Part shown: piece by piece, positions 15,937 to 22,874 of the stretch
Position numbering within the stretch: the first letter of the stretch is position 1
Layout of the letters: the number at the start of each line of letters is the position of its first letter
NCBI GenBank assembly: GCA_002688775.1
Contig: NZDH01000006.1
Coordinates: 1-42,058, forward strand
DNA from: Candidatus Woesearchaeota archaeon
Lineage (GTDB): Archaea; Nanobdellota; Nanobdellia; Woesearchaeales; GW2011-AR4
DNA: 42,058 bases
Direction of reading: 5' to 3'
Made by a program: the position numbers and the translations under genes
Notes under the pieces: generated by a model
What the model saw: only the letters and a program-made list of their open reading frames with translations
The model's database searches: none
What the model was told of the DNA's origin: nothing

Positions 15937-16638
15937 ATGTATAAGCCAAGATATAAGCCAAGAATTTTAATTTATCTTTTCATAAGTATTTTTTTAATTA
16001 GTCTTGTTAATGCAGTCACTATTCATGGCACAATTTATGATTTTTCATTGAAAAAACTGAACAATGTAAGAGTTGAAATTGACACTTCTCCGAAGCAGTT
16101 TATAGTTGCACAGAATGGCACCTACTCCTTTAATGTTCCTAATGGAGATTATACAATCAAGGCCCAATTGATACAGAAAAATACTGTATTAGCATCTGTT
16201 GAAGAGAACATAACTGTGAGCAGGGACGGGTCTTATGTACTTGATCTGATTTTATTTCCTGATATTGAAGAGGGAATTGAGGAAATAGAGCTTGATGTAA
16301 ATGGGGATATCATTGAAGAAGACAATAATATCATTTTAACTGGATTTATCATATTATTAATTTTGATAGTAGTTATTGGGGTGTATTATTTTAACAAAAA
16401 TAAAAAAAGAAAAGTAAAAACTGAAGAACCAAAAGAAAAGTATGAGGATGTTGACTTAGGACAATTGATCAAAATAATCAAACAGGAAGGGGGGAGGACA
16501 ACTCAAAAAGATATAAGAAAGCAAATACCCCTTTCAGAAGCAAAAATAAGCCTTATGATCGCTGAGCTGGAGCATAAAGGTATAATTGAAAAAATAAAGA
16601 AAGGCCGGGGCAATATTATTATTTTGAAGAGGAAATAA
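15937..16638 (+). CDS. Membrane-anchored winged-helix regulator with outer Ig-like domain
   Basis: Layout: signal peptide or first membrane helix (residues about 9-26); an extracytoplasmic beta domain of carboxypeptidase-regulatory type (ITIHGTIYDFSLKKLNNVRV, then NGTYSFNVPNGDYTIKAQL) to about 105; one membrane helix (IILTGFIILLILIVVIGVYYF); a basic stop-transfer stretch; and a cytoplasmic winged helix from about 165 (LIKIIKQEGGRTTQKDIRKQ, SEAKISLMIAELEHKGIIEK). This resembles the archaeal membrane-associated transcriptional regulators of the COG2512 kind. It would sense something outside and act on DNA directly. The targets are unknown; the divergent secreted-protein gene 234 bases away is one candidate. 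Confidence 0.8.
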   Translation: MYKPRYKPRILIYLFISIFLISLVNAVTIHGTIYDFSLKKLNNVRVEIDTSPKQFIVAQNGTYSFNVPNGDYTIKAQLIQKNTVLASVEENITVSRDGSYVLDLILFPDIEEGIEEIELDVNGDIIEEDNNIILTGFIILLILIVVIGVYYFNKNKKRKVKTEEPKEKYEDVDLGQLIKIIKQEGGRTTQKDIRKQIPLSEAKISLMIAELEHKGIIEKIKKGRGNIIILKRK

Positions 16639-16670
16639 CAGTATATATATCTATAATCCAAAAGCAAAAA

Positions 16671-16681
16671 CCTTATAAATA
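16671..16681 (+). promoter_or_regulatory. TATA box for gene at 16717
   Basis: CTTATAAATAA lies about 40 bases before the ATG, giving a leader of about 15-20 bases that includes GGGGG. Confidence 0.45.
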
Positions 16682-16716
16682 ATGGTAGATACTTAGCATT
16701 ACAAAGGGGGCTGGTC

Positions 16717-17529
16717 ATGAGTGCTGAAAAAGAGATAGTTAATTTTTGGTATAATAAAAAAGGCCTTTTTACTATTAATAATATTAAGACTAGTAGCAAT
16801 AGAGATTGCGGAATTCTTGCTTTGAAATTTGACAAAGATAAAGTCAATGAGGTTTTTCACATTGAGGTAAGCTGTTCTATAACAAACAATATATCAGAAA
16901 CAACTAAGCTTGACAAATCAATAAGCAGAATTGTTGATGAAAAGTTTGAAAATAAAAATATTAAAAATACAATAAGCAGCCATATCAAGCAATTTTCCAT
17001 GCAAAAGCAAAAAATAAAGAAGATAATGATACTTGGCGCTGTGCCAAAATCAAGAAAAAACGAGATAATAAATAAATTTGATGAAAAAGAAGTCAAAGTT
17101 ATTGAATTTGAGAATATTCTTTATGATGTGCTCGATCAGCTGGACACACAGTATTTCAAGAATGACATAATAAGGACCTTGCAGCTGACAAAATTTCTGC
17201 TTTTGAGTGAGCCGACAAAACTGGCCAAGCTGCTTGTCAATGACTCTTTCAGCTCCAATTCAAGGAAGGAGTTTCTGTCCAGCATCCTAGAAAAAGACGA
17301 AATCATGAAAGATTTCAAGAAAACAAATACAGAAAGATTGGGCGCTATTTTGAAAAATTCAGGCTTGAAGCCGGCAGAATTGGCTGAGATGATTGAGCAC
17401 AATATATTGAATAAAAGAACAAGAAGATTGTTCCTGGATTCATTAATGGAGCAGCAAAAGACAAGAAAAACTACAAATAAAACAAAAAGAGTCAAAAAAT
17501 TGAATATTCCTTTGGAAAAGTTTTTTTGA
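16717..17529 (+). CDS. Hypothetical protein with possible nuclease-like N-terminal fold
   Basis: The N-terminal pattern EIVNFWYNKKGLFTINNIKT, then NRDCGILAL and VFHIEVSCSI, has the order of a PD-(D/E)XK-type core (helix, strand with an acid, strand ending in E-V-x). The lysine usually found after the Glu is replaced, so catalysis is doubtful. The middle part contains IKKIMILGAVPKSRK, a Rossmann-like strand. The C-terminal half is helical and ends in a basic tail (KTRKTTNKTKRVKK) that could bind nucleic acid. It has a TATA box and GGGGG before the ATG, and meets the next gene tail to tail three bases away. The function is unknown. Confidence 0.7.
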   Translation: MSAEKEIVNFWYNKKGLFTINNIKTSSNRDCGILALKFDKDKVNEVFHIEVSCSITNNISETTKLDKSISRIVDEKFENKNIKNTISSHIKQFSMQKQKIKKIMILGAVPKSRKNEIINKFDEKEVKVIEFENILYDVLDQLDTQYFKNDIIRTLQLTKFLLLSEPTKLAKLLVNDSFSSNSRKEFLSSILEKDEIMKDFKKTNTERLGAILKNSGLKPAELAEMIEHNILNKRTRRLFLDSLMEQQKTRKTTNKTKRVKKLNIPLEKFF

Positions 17530-17531
17530 AG

Positions 17532-17738
17532 TTATTTTTCAACTTCGTAGTGGATTTTTGTAAAAACCTTGTCAATAATTTCTGGATGTTTAACATATTC
17601 CTTTATTTTTTCTGAAAATGATTTATTGAGATTTTTTAGTTTTTTAATATTTTTGATGTTTCTTTTATATTTTTTATAATGGATAATAAATCTTTCATTG
17701 CAACTTGGGCATTTTAGCTTTAGCATTGTTGATGTCAT
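17532..17738 (-). CDS. Small basic protein with a single CxxC knuckle
   Basis: A 68-residue protein whose N-terminus reads LKLKCPSCNERFIIHYKKYK, one zinc-knuckle half, followed by a lysine-rich helical segment. With only one CxxC it may bind zinc as a dimer or with nearby histidines. Its ATG overlaps the stop of the upstream gene as ATGA, so the two are translationally coupled. An internal ATG four codons later is a possible alternative start. The function is unknown; nucleic-acid binding is a guess from the charge. Confidence 0.6.
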   Translation of the reverse strand: MTSTMLKLKCPSCNERFIIHYKKYKRNIKNIKKLKNLNKSFSEKIKEYVKHPEIIDKVFTKIHYEVEK

Positions 17739-18022
17739 TTTTTAAGTCTAGCATCTGTATACTCCTCTTTCAAATTCACCAATTTGATTTCATTATTGTC
17801 CAATAATTCTTGGAATTTATCCATAAATTCATTAAGATTGTTAAAAAGAATTTTATCGGGTGTGGTAATTCCTTTATTTTTATTTATTGGTAAGTATATC
17901 TCACCTTTAGCTTGTGCTATCTTCTTATGAGCATCTTCTTCTCTAAGTTTATCTGTCCAGAATCTTACTATAACTCTAATCATCCTTTCCCCATATGGCC
18001 CACGTTCTTTATTTGGTTCCAT
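17735..18022 (-). CDS. Hypothetical small alpha/beta protein
   Basis: From the ATG at 18022 the protein is 95 residues and begins MEPNKERGPYGERMIRVIVR. It continues FWTDKLREEDAHKKIAQAKG, then a KGITTPDKILFNNLNEFMDK segment that looks like a conserved edge. I start it here rather than at 18070 because ATTTAAATA lies 23-31 bases before this ATG and would lie inside the longer version. The gene overlaps the CxxC protein gene by four bases. I do not recognise the family; the N-terminal sequence suggests a small compact fold rather than a coiled coil. Confidence 0.6.
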   Translation of the reverse strand: MEPNKERGPYGERMIRVIVRFWTDKLREEDAHKKIAQAKGEIYLPINKNKGITTPDKILFNNLNEFMDKFQELLDNNEIKLVNLKEEYTDARLKK

Positions 18023-18044
18023 AGGGTAGTGGAAGATCTTAAAG

Positions 18045-18053
18045 TATTTAAAT
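18045..18053 (-). promoter_or_regulatory. TATA box deciding the start at 18022
   Basis: The minus strand reads ATTTAAATA, centred about 27 bases before the ATG at 18022. It supports the shorter version of that gene. Confidence 0.55.
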
Positions 18054-18112
18054 TTTTTGTTAAATTTCAATAATAATTTAGATTTAAATTTAAGATGGAT
18101 TTCAAAATAGAA

Positions 18113-18127
18113 ACATTTATATATAAC
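18113..18127 (+). promoter_or_regulatory. TATA box of toxin-antitoxin operon
   Basis: ACATTTATATATAAC lies about 50 bases before the antitoxin ATG at 18172, giving a leader of roughly 25 bases. Confidence 0.5.
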
Positions 18128-18130
18128 TTA

Positions 18131-18173
18131 ATACTTATTACATATCAATTGATACTTCATAGGTGATAAGTAT
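18131..18173 (+). promoter_or_regulatory. Candidate operator of toxin-antitoxin operon
   Basis: A perfect 12-bp palindrome TATCAATTGATA occupies 18143-18154. Around it, ATACTTAT (18131-18138) and ATAAGTAT (18166-18173) form eight-base inverted arms. Autoregulated toxin-antitoxin operons commonly carry such dyads between TATA box and start codon. The binding role is inferred. Confidence 0.5.
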
Positions 18174-18477
18174 GCAAAAAATGAAATTCACAAACACAGA
18201 AGTAATTGAGGAAAAAGGCACTAAAACAAAGCGCTACCCAAACTTAAGCACGGTTTTGATGGTAGAGGACTTCCTGAAGAAGCATAGGGATGTGCCTATA
18301 AAAATAGCTGAATTAAAGAAAAAGCTTCCAAAGCAAGTAATGCATCAAACTCTTAAGATAATCTTACAATATCTCTTTGAAAGCGGAAAAATAATAATTG
18401 ACACAAAAGGTGTCCAGTGGATATATTCTGAGCCCGAACATATTAAAAAAATGCTTGAGGATTCTGTTGAAGTATGA
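18172..18477 (+). CDS. Putative winged-helix antitoxin
   Basis: From the ATG at 18172 the protein has about 101 residues. Residues 25-100 look like a winged helix: STVLMVEDFLKKHRDVPI, then LKKKLPKQVMHQTLKIILQYLFESGKI and a VQWIYSE wing. GGTGAT is placed five bases before this ATG. The GTG three codons earlier overlaps that Shine-Dalgarno, so I reject it. Its stop overlaps the toxin's ATG (ATGA). The antitoxin role comes from the position before a RelE-like gene and from the DNA-binding look; I do not recognise the antitoxin class. Confidence 0.7.
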   Translation: MQKMKFTNTEVIEEKGTKTKRYPNLSTVLMVEDFLKKHRDVPIKIAELKKKLPKQVMHQTLKIILQYLFESGKIIIDTKGVQWIYSEPEHIKKMLEDSVEV

Positions 18478-18815
18478 TGTTCGGAAAAGATGTCAGAGTT
18501 TTTATGAAGGATCAAGCTAAAGACAGTTATCTTTTGCTAAAAAGTCGAAGTGATAAAGAATCGCAAAGTTTGCTTAATTCTATAAATAGAATAATAGATA
18601 TTCTTAAAAACAATCCACAATATGGCAATCCAATTCCAAAGAGGCTGATTCCGAAATCATTAATCAAAGAGGGAATACAAAATCTCTATAGGGTAGAGTT
18701 ATCAAATTTTTGGAGAATGTTGTATACAATCGAAGGAACTAAAATTGAGATTTTGGTTTTTGTTCTTAAAATTATGAATCACAAAGAATATAACAAATTG
18801 TTTGGTTATAAGTGA
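18474..18815 (+). CDS. RelE/ParE-superfamily toxin
   Basis: A 113-residue protein with the archaeal RelE-type pattern: an N-terminal helix pair, then IPKRLIPKSLIKEGIQNLYR, VELSNFWRMLYTIEG and a final EILVFVLKIMNHKEYNKLFGY. RelE proteins cleave ribosome-bound mRNA; the Arg (R in NLYR/WRMLY) and terminal Tyr/Lys positions fit catalytic or phosphate-binding roles, which is inference. It is coupled to the antitoxin by a four-base overlap, and no frame damage is seen. The plasmid-like mobility of such modules and the nearby TnpB suggest acquired DNA. Confidence 0.82.
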   Translation: MMFGKDVRVFMKDQAKDSYLLLKSRSDKESQSLLNSINRIIDILKNNPQYGNPIPKRLIPKSLIKEGIQNLYRVELSNFWRMLYTIEGTKIEILVFVLKIMNHKEYNKLFGYK

Positions 18816-19223
18816 TCAATCCCTTCTCAGCATCTTAATAACAGAATCAACAGCCCTTATTGCATACTCTTCAATTCTTTTTTCGCTTTGCTGCCATGTA
18901 ATATTCGGGCCAGAAATTCCTAAAGAAACTGGTTTTCCGTATTCTACTGACAAATCAATAAGTTTTTTTGCAACTGCATGCGCAACAACTGCATCATGGT
19001 CTGTGCCGCCTTTGATGACTGTGCCTAGCGTGATAACTCCTTCAATACTCTTATTGTTAAGTAACTCTTTTACAGCCAAAGGGATTTCAAATGATCCTGG
19101 GACTTCTATAATCTTGACAATTCTAGCTCCTGCTTCTTTGGCTCTCTGCTGGGATTTTTTGCTCATCTCCCCTGTTATTTCATAATTGAATTGAGAAACA
19201 ACCATGCCTAATTTTTCTGTCAT
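18816..19223 (-). CDS. ribH: 6,7-dimethyl-8-ribityllumazine synthase
   Basis: RibH condenses 5-amino-6-ribitylaminouracil with dihydroxybutanone phosphate. Motifs are FNYEIT near the start, PGSFEIPLAVKEL, GTVIKGGTDHDAV (substrate phosphate and catalytic His region), and GISGPNITWQQ. At 135 residues it is a compact archaeal form. It is the last gene of the ribK-ribC-ribH operon, joined to ribC by an ATGA overlap. It ends right against the toxin gene stop, tail to tail. Confidence 0.95.
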   Translation of the reverse strand: MTEKLGMVVSQFNYEITGEMSKKSQQRAKEAGARIVKIIEVPGSFEIPLAVKELLNNKSIEGVITLGTVIKGGTDHDAVVAHAVAKKLIDLSVEYGKPVSLGISGPNITWQQSEKRIEEYAIRAVDSVIKMLRRD

Positions 19224-19687
19224 TTGCTCACCTTAATCGGACCTTCATCCTGCTTGCCTTGCCTTTTTCCCATGCCTGCATTTTTTGTAAGTGTTGTTTT
19301 ACCTTTTAGCAGCTCCAATGCATTTAATGCGTGCTTTGCAGCCCTGTTCTTGGCAATCTCATATATCTCTCTTTCGCTTTTTGATTCATCCATGTGAACA
19401 AAAACTTCAAGAATGTGCTTGTTTGTCATTAATTGCACATGCTGAAGGCCTGTTGATGCTTCATGAGCGCATTGTTTGTCGATTGGCATAGGGCCTGCCA
19501 TTCCTAATGCAACCACTATATCACATTTATCATCTTCTATCAGTTTTTTGCATGCAACTGGCAGATCCTTAAAGCCAGGTACAGTGTATCTCACGATTTC
19601 CGCATCTGAATTTTTTTTAATTTCATCTATGGCAAAAGCTGCCATGTCCACTCTTGCAAATGTTGTATCTGCTATGCCGATTTTCAT
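19220..19687 (-). CDS. ribC: Riboflavin synthase, archaeal RibC type
   Basis: The archaeal riboflavin synthase is a RibH relative, not the bacterial RibE type. Blocks seen are IGIADTTFARVDMAAFAIDE, YTVPGFKDLPVACKKLI, VALGMAGPMPIDKQCAHEAS and a HVQLMTNKHILEVFVHMDE stretch. The C-terminus ends in a lysine-rich MGKRQGKQDEGPIKV tail. It dismutates two lumazines into riboflavin. The length (155) matches the family. Both ends overlap neighbours by four bases, so the three proteins are made in step. Confidence 0.95.
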   Translation of the reverse strand: MKIGIADTTFARVDMAAFAIDEIKKNSDAEIVRYTVPGFKDLPVACKKLIEDDKCDIVVALGMAGPMPIDKQCAHEASTGLQHVQLMTNKHILEVFVHMDESKSEREIYEIAKNRAAKHALNALELLKGKTTLTKNAGMGKRQGKQDEGPIKVSK

Positions 19688-20076
19688 TTTAATAGTTCAA
19701 CTCTTATTTTATCGCCATTTCTCATGTTTAATTTTGATTTCAAATGAATAGGCGCAATAAATTCTATAATATTCTTGTGTTTTGTGAGTTCAGGCACTAT
19801 GATTGAGCCGTTTATGTTATTGACTTTTGCCTTATAGCAGCGAGCCCCTCCCAATGTCTTGTTGTTTGATTTATAGCCGTTAATTTTAATTGAAGCAATA
19901 CTTTTTAATGAAGATGACTGTTTTTTTGTGACTTTCAGATTTAATGTCCCTGGATAAGCCCTAAATCCAAGTTTCTTCTTGATCTCTTTTTGGTAATGCT
20001 GCATTGACATGAAAAAAGTGCCTTCTCCTAATCCCCTGACAATAGTGCCATTTAAGGTCAAGTTTTTACTATGCAT
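19684..20076 (-). CDS. ribK: CTP-dependent riboflavin kinase
   Basis: The DUF120 family enzyme phosphorylates riboflavin to FMN with CTP in place of ATP. Diagnostic stretches are GTIVRGLGEGTFFMSM (CTP loop), GFRAYPGTLNLKV, GGARCYKAKV and a terminal DKIRVELLK. At 130 residues it lacks the N-terminal helix-turn-helix found in some archaeal RibK proteins. It leads the operon and has a TTTATAAG box 25-30 bases upstream. With RibC and RibH it covers the last two steps to riboflavin plus FMN formation; the earlier steps are not in the window. Confidence 0.93.
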   Translation of the reverse strand: MHSKNLTLNGTIVRGLGEGTFFMSMQHYQKEIKKKLGFRAYPGTLNLKVTKKQSSSLKSIASIKINGYKSNNKTLGGARCYKAKVNNINGSIIVPELTKHKNIIEFIAPIHLKSKLNMRNGDKIRVELLK

Positions 20077-20098
20077 GCTTTCTAGTAAAATAATTTCA

Positions 20099-20110
20099 CT
20101 TATAAAGCTT
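20099..20110 (-). promoter_or_regulatory. TATA box of riboflavin operon
   Basis: The minus strand reads AGCTTTATAAG about 28 bases before the ribK ATG at 20076. No RFN-type riboswitch space exists between it and the gene, so the operon has no leader to regulate. Confidence 0.5.
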
Positions 20111-20152
20111 ATGGCAGAAGATTATTAAACATAATAATTATACAAAACACAG

Positions 20153-21325
20153 ATGGAAGAGAAAAAACTGCTCATTGTGGGTATTGATCCAGGCACCACT
20201 ACAGGCTATGCAGTTCTTGACATTCAAGGAAATTTAATCCATCTAAATTCTTCAAAACAACTTGAATTGAAATCTCTGATTTCTCAAACAATGAAACTTG
20301 GAAAGGCTATCTTAGTTGGCACGGATAAATCCAAAATTCCGAATTTGGTAGAGATGTTTTCAACAAAACTAGGCGCAAGAGTTGTGAATCCTGAAGAAGA
20401 TCTTAAAGTGCTGGAAAAACGAAAGATCATAAATGGTTTTGGTGTCAATGATAATCATCAGGGAGATGCTCTGGCATCAGCATTATTCGCATATAAGGCG
20501 ATAAAACCCCTACTTGACAGGATAGACTTCTTTGTAAAAGAGAATAAAAAGTATCATATCGAGAAAAAAATAAAGGAATATGTTGTCGCAAAGAGGATAA
20601 GCATCAAGAGCGCAGTAAGCATTCTAGAAAAGAGAGTCGAAGAAGATAAAATTATAGAAAAAGTGATCATTGAGAAAAAATTAGATGAGAATGATTTTCT
20701 GAAATTGTACAATAAAGTGAAGAAATTTGAAACTGACATCAAGTTAATGAAAAATCATAACAACAACCTGAAAAACAGACTGAATAGATTGGAAAAAATC
20801 AATATAAAGATAAAAGAATCAAAAAATTACACTAAAAAACAGCCTGATTATAAGGAGAACAGGATCAGATTTCTTGAGAATTTAATCAAGTCTAAAGACA
20901 TAGAAATAAGGCAGCTAATAAATTCCATCAATAAATTCAACAATGTGTTGTCGGATATAAATAATAATTATATATTGAAGAAACTTGATACATTTGGATT
21001 AAAAGATTTCAATTTCAGGAATAAATTCGTCAATATCAGGAGAAATGACATACTTCTTGTTGATGATCCGAATATCGTAAGCAATGATGTTGTTGGGTTA
21101 TTGAGGGACAAGGTCTTTGTGGTTATCCATAAAAAGGCAATTAGTGCAAAAATAGAAAAAAATCTGCCATTTGTTTTTATGGATGCAAACAATCTTAACA
21201 TCGAAGAGGGAAATTATTTTGGATTTATAGGGAAAAATCAATTTGAGAATGAAAAAAATAGAATAAATTGGGCCAAAAAGATAATTGATGATTACAAGAG
21301 AGAAAAAGAATTAATCCCTGTTTAA
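20153..21325 (+). CDS. DUF460 / RNase H-fold putative nuclease (COG2433), short form
   Basis: The N-terminus has the RuvC/YqgF-like RNase H pattern IVGIDPGTTTGYAVLD with the first catalytic Asp, an AILVGTDKSKIP strand, and NDNHQGDALASALFAYK with late acidic residues. A long coiled coil follows (residues about 180-260). The C-terminal domain (RRNDILLVDDPNIVSNDVVG) looks Rossmann-like. Homologues in other archaea are, from memory, about 600 residues or more; this 390-residue version seems reduced. The function is unknown, but a nucleic-acid resolvase or nuclease is plausible. It diverges from ribK. Confidence 0.85.
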   Translation: MEEKKLLIVGIDPGTTTGYAVLDIQGNLIHLNSSKQLELKSLISQTMKLGKAILVGTDKSKIPNLVEMFSTKLGARVVNPEEDLKVLEKRKIINGFGVNDNHQGDALASALFAYKAIKPLLDRIDFFVKENKKYHIEKKIKEYVVAKRISIKSAVSILEKRVEEDKIIEKVIIEKKLDENDFLKLYNKVKKFETDIKLMKNHNNNLKNRLNRLEKINIKIKESKNYTKKQPDYKENRIRFLENLIKSKDIEIRQLINSINKFNNVLSDINNNYILKKLDTFGLKDFNFRNKFVNIRRNDILLVDDPNIVSNDVVGLLRDKVFVVIHKKAISAKIEKNLPFVFMDANNLNIEEGNYFGFIGKNQFENEKNRINWAKKIIDDYKREKELIPV

Positions 21326-21763
21326 GTCGCTGCTTCTTATAGTGATTTTTCTTCCAGTCTTGAGGTTTTTTCCAAAAATTCTGTTTCCAACGTTCGTAAG
21401 CTTGACTTTATCTCCCCTCACAGAAACAATATCACCTTTTTTGTATTTTGGCAGCCTGAAAAGCACGTTGATCCTGTAAAGATCCTTGCCTTGCTTTCTG
21501 GTGTGAAGTTTTGAACTGATCTTTAACCCCCCGCCATAGCTGTCTTTTAGTTTTTTGCCCAATGTCCTTATAAATTTCTGTGAAGTTAGATATAAATCAA
21601 CTCCATTAGCGAGTTTCACTGTTTTTGTTATTGCAACGGTGCCGTTTTTTCTAATTTGGTTAAGCACAAATGAACTAATTTCGTCATTTATATCCCTAAG
21701 CTGCAATACTCCTTGGTAATAATTAGGCCTGGCAAAGGTTAATTTCTTATAGTTTGTTTTCAT
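21311..21763 (-). CDS. NMD3-like ribosome export/stability protein, C-terminal part only
   Basis: The blocks GVDLYLTSQKFIRTLGKKL, GGGLKISSKLHTRKQGKDLY and VLFRLPKYKKGDIVSVRG match the body of archaeal NMD3 (COG1499), which binds the large ribosomal subunit. The cysteine-rich N-terminal zinc domain is absent: this 150-residue protein begins in the middle of the usual family layout, and no upstream frame continues it. It has a plausible start of its own, so I read it as a reduced gene rather than a broken one. It overlaps DUF460 by 15 bases tail to tail. Confidence 0.78.
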   Translation of the reverse strand: MKTNYKKLTFARPNYYQGVLQLRDINDEISSFVLNQIRKNGTVAITKTVKLANGVDLYLTSQKFIRTLGKKLKDSYGGGLKISSKLHTRKQGKDLYRINVLFRLPKYKKGDIVSVRGDKVKLTNVGNRIFGKNLKTGRKITIRSSDLNRD

Positions 21764-21865
21764 TTTATTGGATTGTCAGAGACCGATGATATATTTTCGA
21801 CATATTAAGTATTTGCCTTGACTAAAAGCAAAACCTTTTTATTCCTTTTGTTAAGATTCAGGCCT

Positions 21866-22507
21866 ATGAAAGACTGGAAGATGATATTGAGGAAAGTATG
21901 GCATTTCATATGGGAAGATAACAGCATTTGGAGCTGGATTATAAATATCATACTTGCTTTTATCCTTATTAAGTTTATTGTTTATCCTGGACTGGGATTT
22001 GCATTTCAAACAAGCCACCCTGTTGTTGCTGTTGTAAGCGAGAGTATGGAGCATAAAGGCAGTTTTGATGAGTGGTGGAATAATGGCAACAAATGGTATG
22101 TTGCTAACGGTATAAGCAGAGGGGAATTTGAACAATATCCATTAAAAAATGGATTCAACAAAGGCGACATTATGGTTCTTTACGGCAAGAAAACAGGGAA
22201 TATTGGGATTGGGGATGTTGTTGTTTTTTGGAGTTCAAGCAGAGATCCCATTATTCACAGAATTGTTAAGAAGTCCCAGGATAACGGTGCCTATATTTTC
22301 CAAACAAAAGGGGACAATTACAGAACAAATCCTGCGCCTATACAAAAGCCCCCATTTCTAGATGAGACAAGAATTACTGAGGATCAAATTATAGGCAATG
22401 CTGTCTTTAAAGTTCCCTTACTTGGGTGGATTAAAATATGGTTCAATGATTACGTTTGGGTGCCTATTTTAAAGCCTTTACTGCAAGGGTTAACTATAGT
22501 AAAATAA
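21866..22507 (+). CDS. Signal peptidase I, archaeal/ER type
   Basis: It has one N-terminal membrane helix (IWSWIINIILAFILIKFIVYP), then the catalytic serine in VVSESMEHKG, a long insert, GDIMVLYGKKTGNIGIGDVV, and the catalytic histidine in IIHRIVKK, with TKGDNYRTN after it. The Ser-His arrangement is the archaeal/eukaryotic SEC11 type, not the bacterial Ser-Lys type. It would cleave signal peptides of the secreted proteins seen here. The ATG at 21866 is chosen over the upstream TTG at 21818 because a CTTTTTATTCC box lies about 30 bases before it. TFS follows in the same direction. Confidence 0.88.
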   Translation: MKDWKMILRKVWHFIWEDNSIWSWIINIILAFILIKFIVYPGLGFAFQTSHPVVAVVSESMEHKGSFDEWWNNGNKWYVANGISRGEFEQYPLKNGFNKGDIMVLYGKKTGNIGIGDVVVFWSSSRDPIIHRIVKKSQDNGAYIFQTKGDNYRTNPAPIQKPPFLDETRITEDQIIGNAVFKVPLLGWIKIWFNDYVWVPILKPLLQGLTIVK

Positions 22508-22514
22508 AAAGGTT

Positions 22515-22525
22515 AAATTTATATA
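22515..22525 (+). promoter_or_regulatory. TATA box for TFS gene
   Basis: AAATTTATATA is centred about 32 bases before the ATG at 22552. It supports that start over the longer ORF from 22456. Confidence 0.5.
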
Positions 22526-22551
22526 GAATTTGTCAAAGTTTCTGGAATAAT

Positions 22552-22869
22552 ATGTTTTGTCCAAAGTGCGGCTCGATACTTGTGCCAAAGAAAGAAGACA
22601 GCAAGAAAATGCTTGCATGTTCCTGCGGATATAAGACAACACAAGTAGCAGGCGCTACAATAAAGGAAACTGTTGCAAAGACAGAGAAAGAAGTTGAGGT
22701 AATAGACAAGGGAGAATTACAGACATTGCCTAAAACTACTGCTGAATGCCCAAAATGCCACCATAATACAGCTTATTTTTGGCTTGTCCAGACAAGGGCA
22801 GGCGATGAGCCTGAGACTAAATTCTTAAGATGCGAGAAATGCGAGCATACCTGGCGAGATTATGATTGA
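22552..22869 (+). CDS. tfs: Transcription factor S (TFIIS/RPB9-like)
   Basis: TFS stimulates RNA cleavage by archaeal RNA polymerase. The N-terminal zinc ribbon is MFCPKCGSILVP with CSCGYK. The C-terminal ribbon is ECPKCHHNTAYFWLVQTRAGDEPET, containing the acidic DE pair that reaches the polymerase active site, and ends CEKCEHTWRDYD. All cysteines are intact. The start at 22552 gives 105 residues, the normal size; the longer ORF to 22456 lies inside the signal peptidase gene. Confidence 0.95.
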   Translation: MFCPKCGSILVPKKEDSKKMLACSCGYKTTQVAGATIKETVAKTEKEVEVIDKGELQTLPKTTAECPKCHHNTAYFWLVQTRAGDEPETKFLRCEKCEHTWRDYD

Positions 22870-22874
22870 TGAAG

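Noticed and set aside
18163-18171. GTG start of the antitoxin at 18163
   Set aside because: It overlaps the GGTGAT ribosome binding site that fits the ATG at 18172.
22456-22551. Longer start of the TFS gene
   Set aside because: It lies inside the signal peptidase coding sequence and precedes the TATA box; the zinc ribbon begins at the ATG at 22552.
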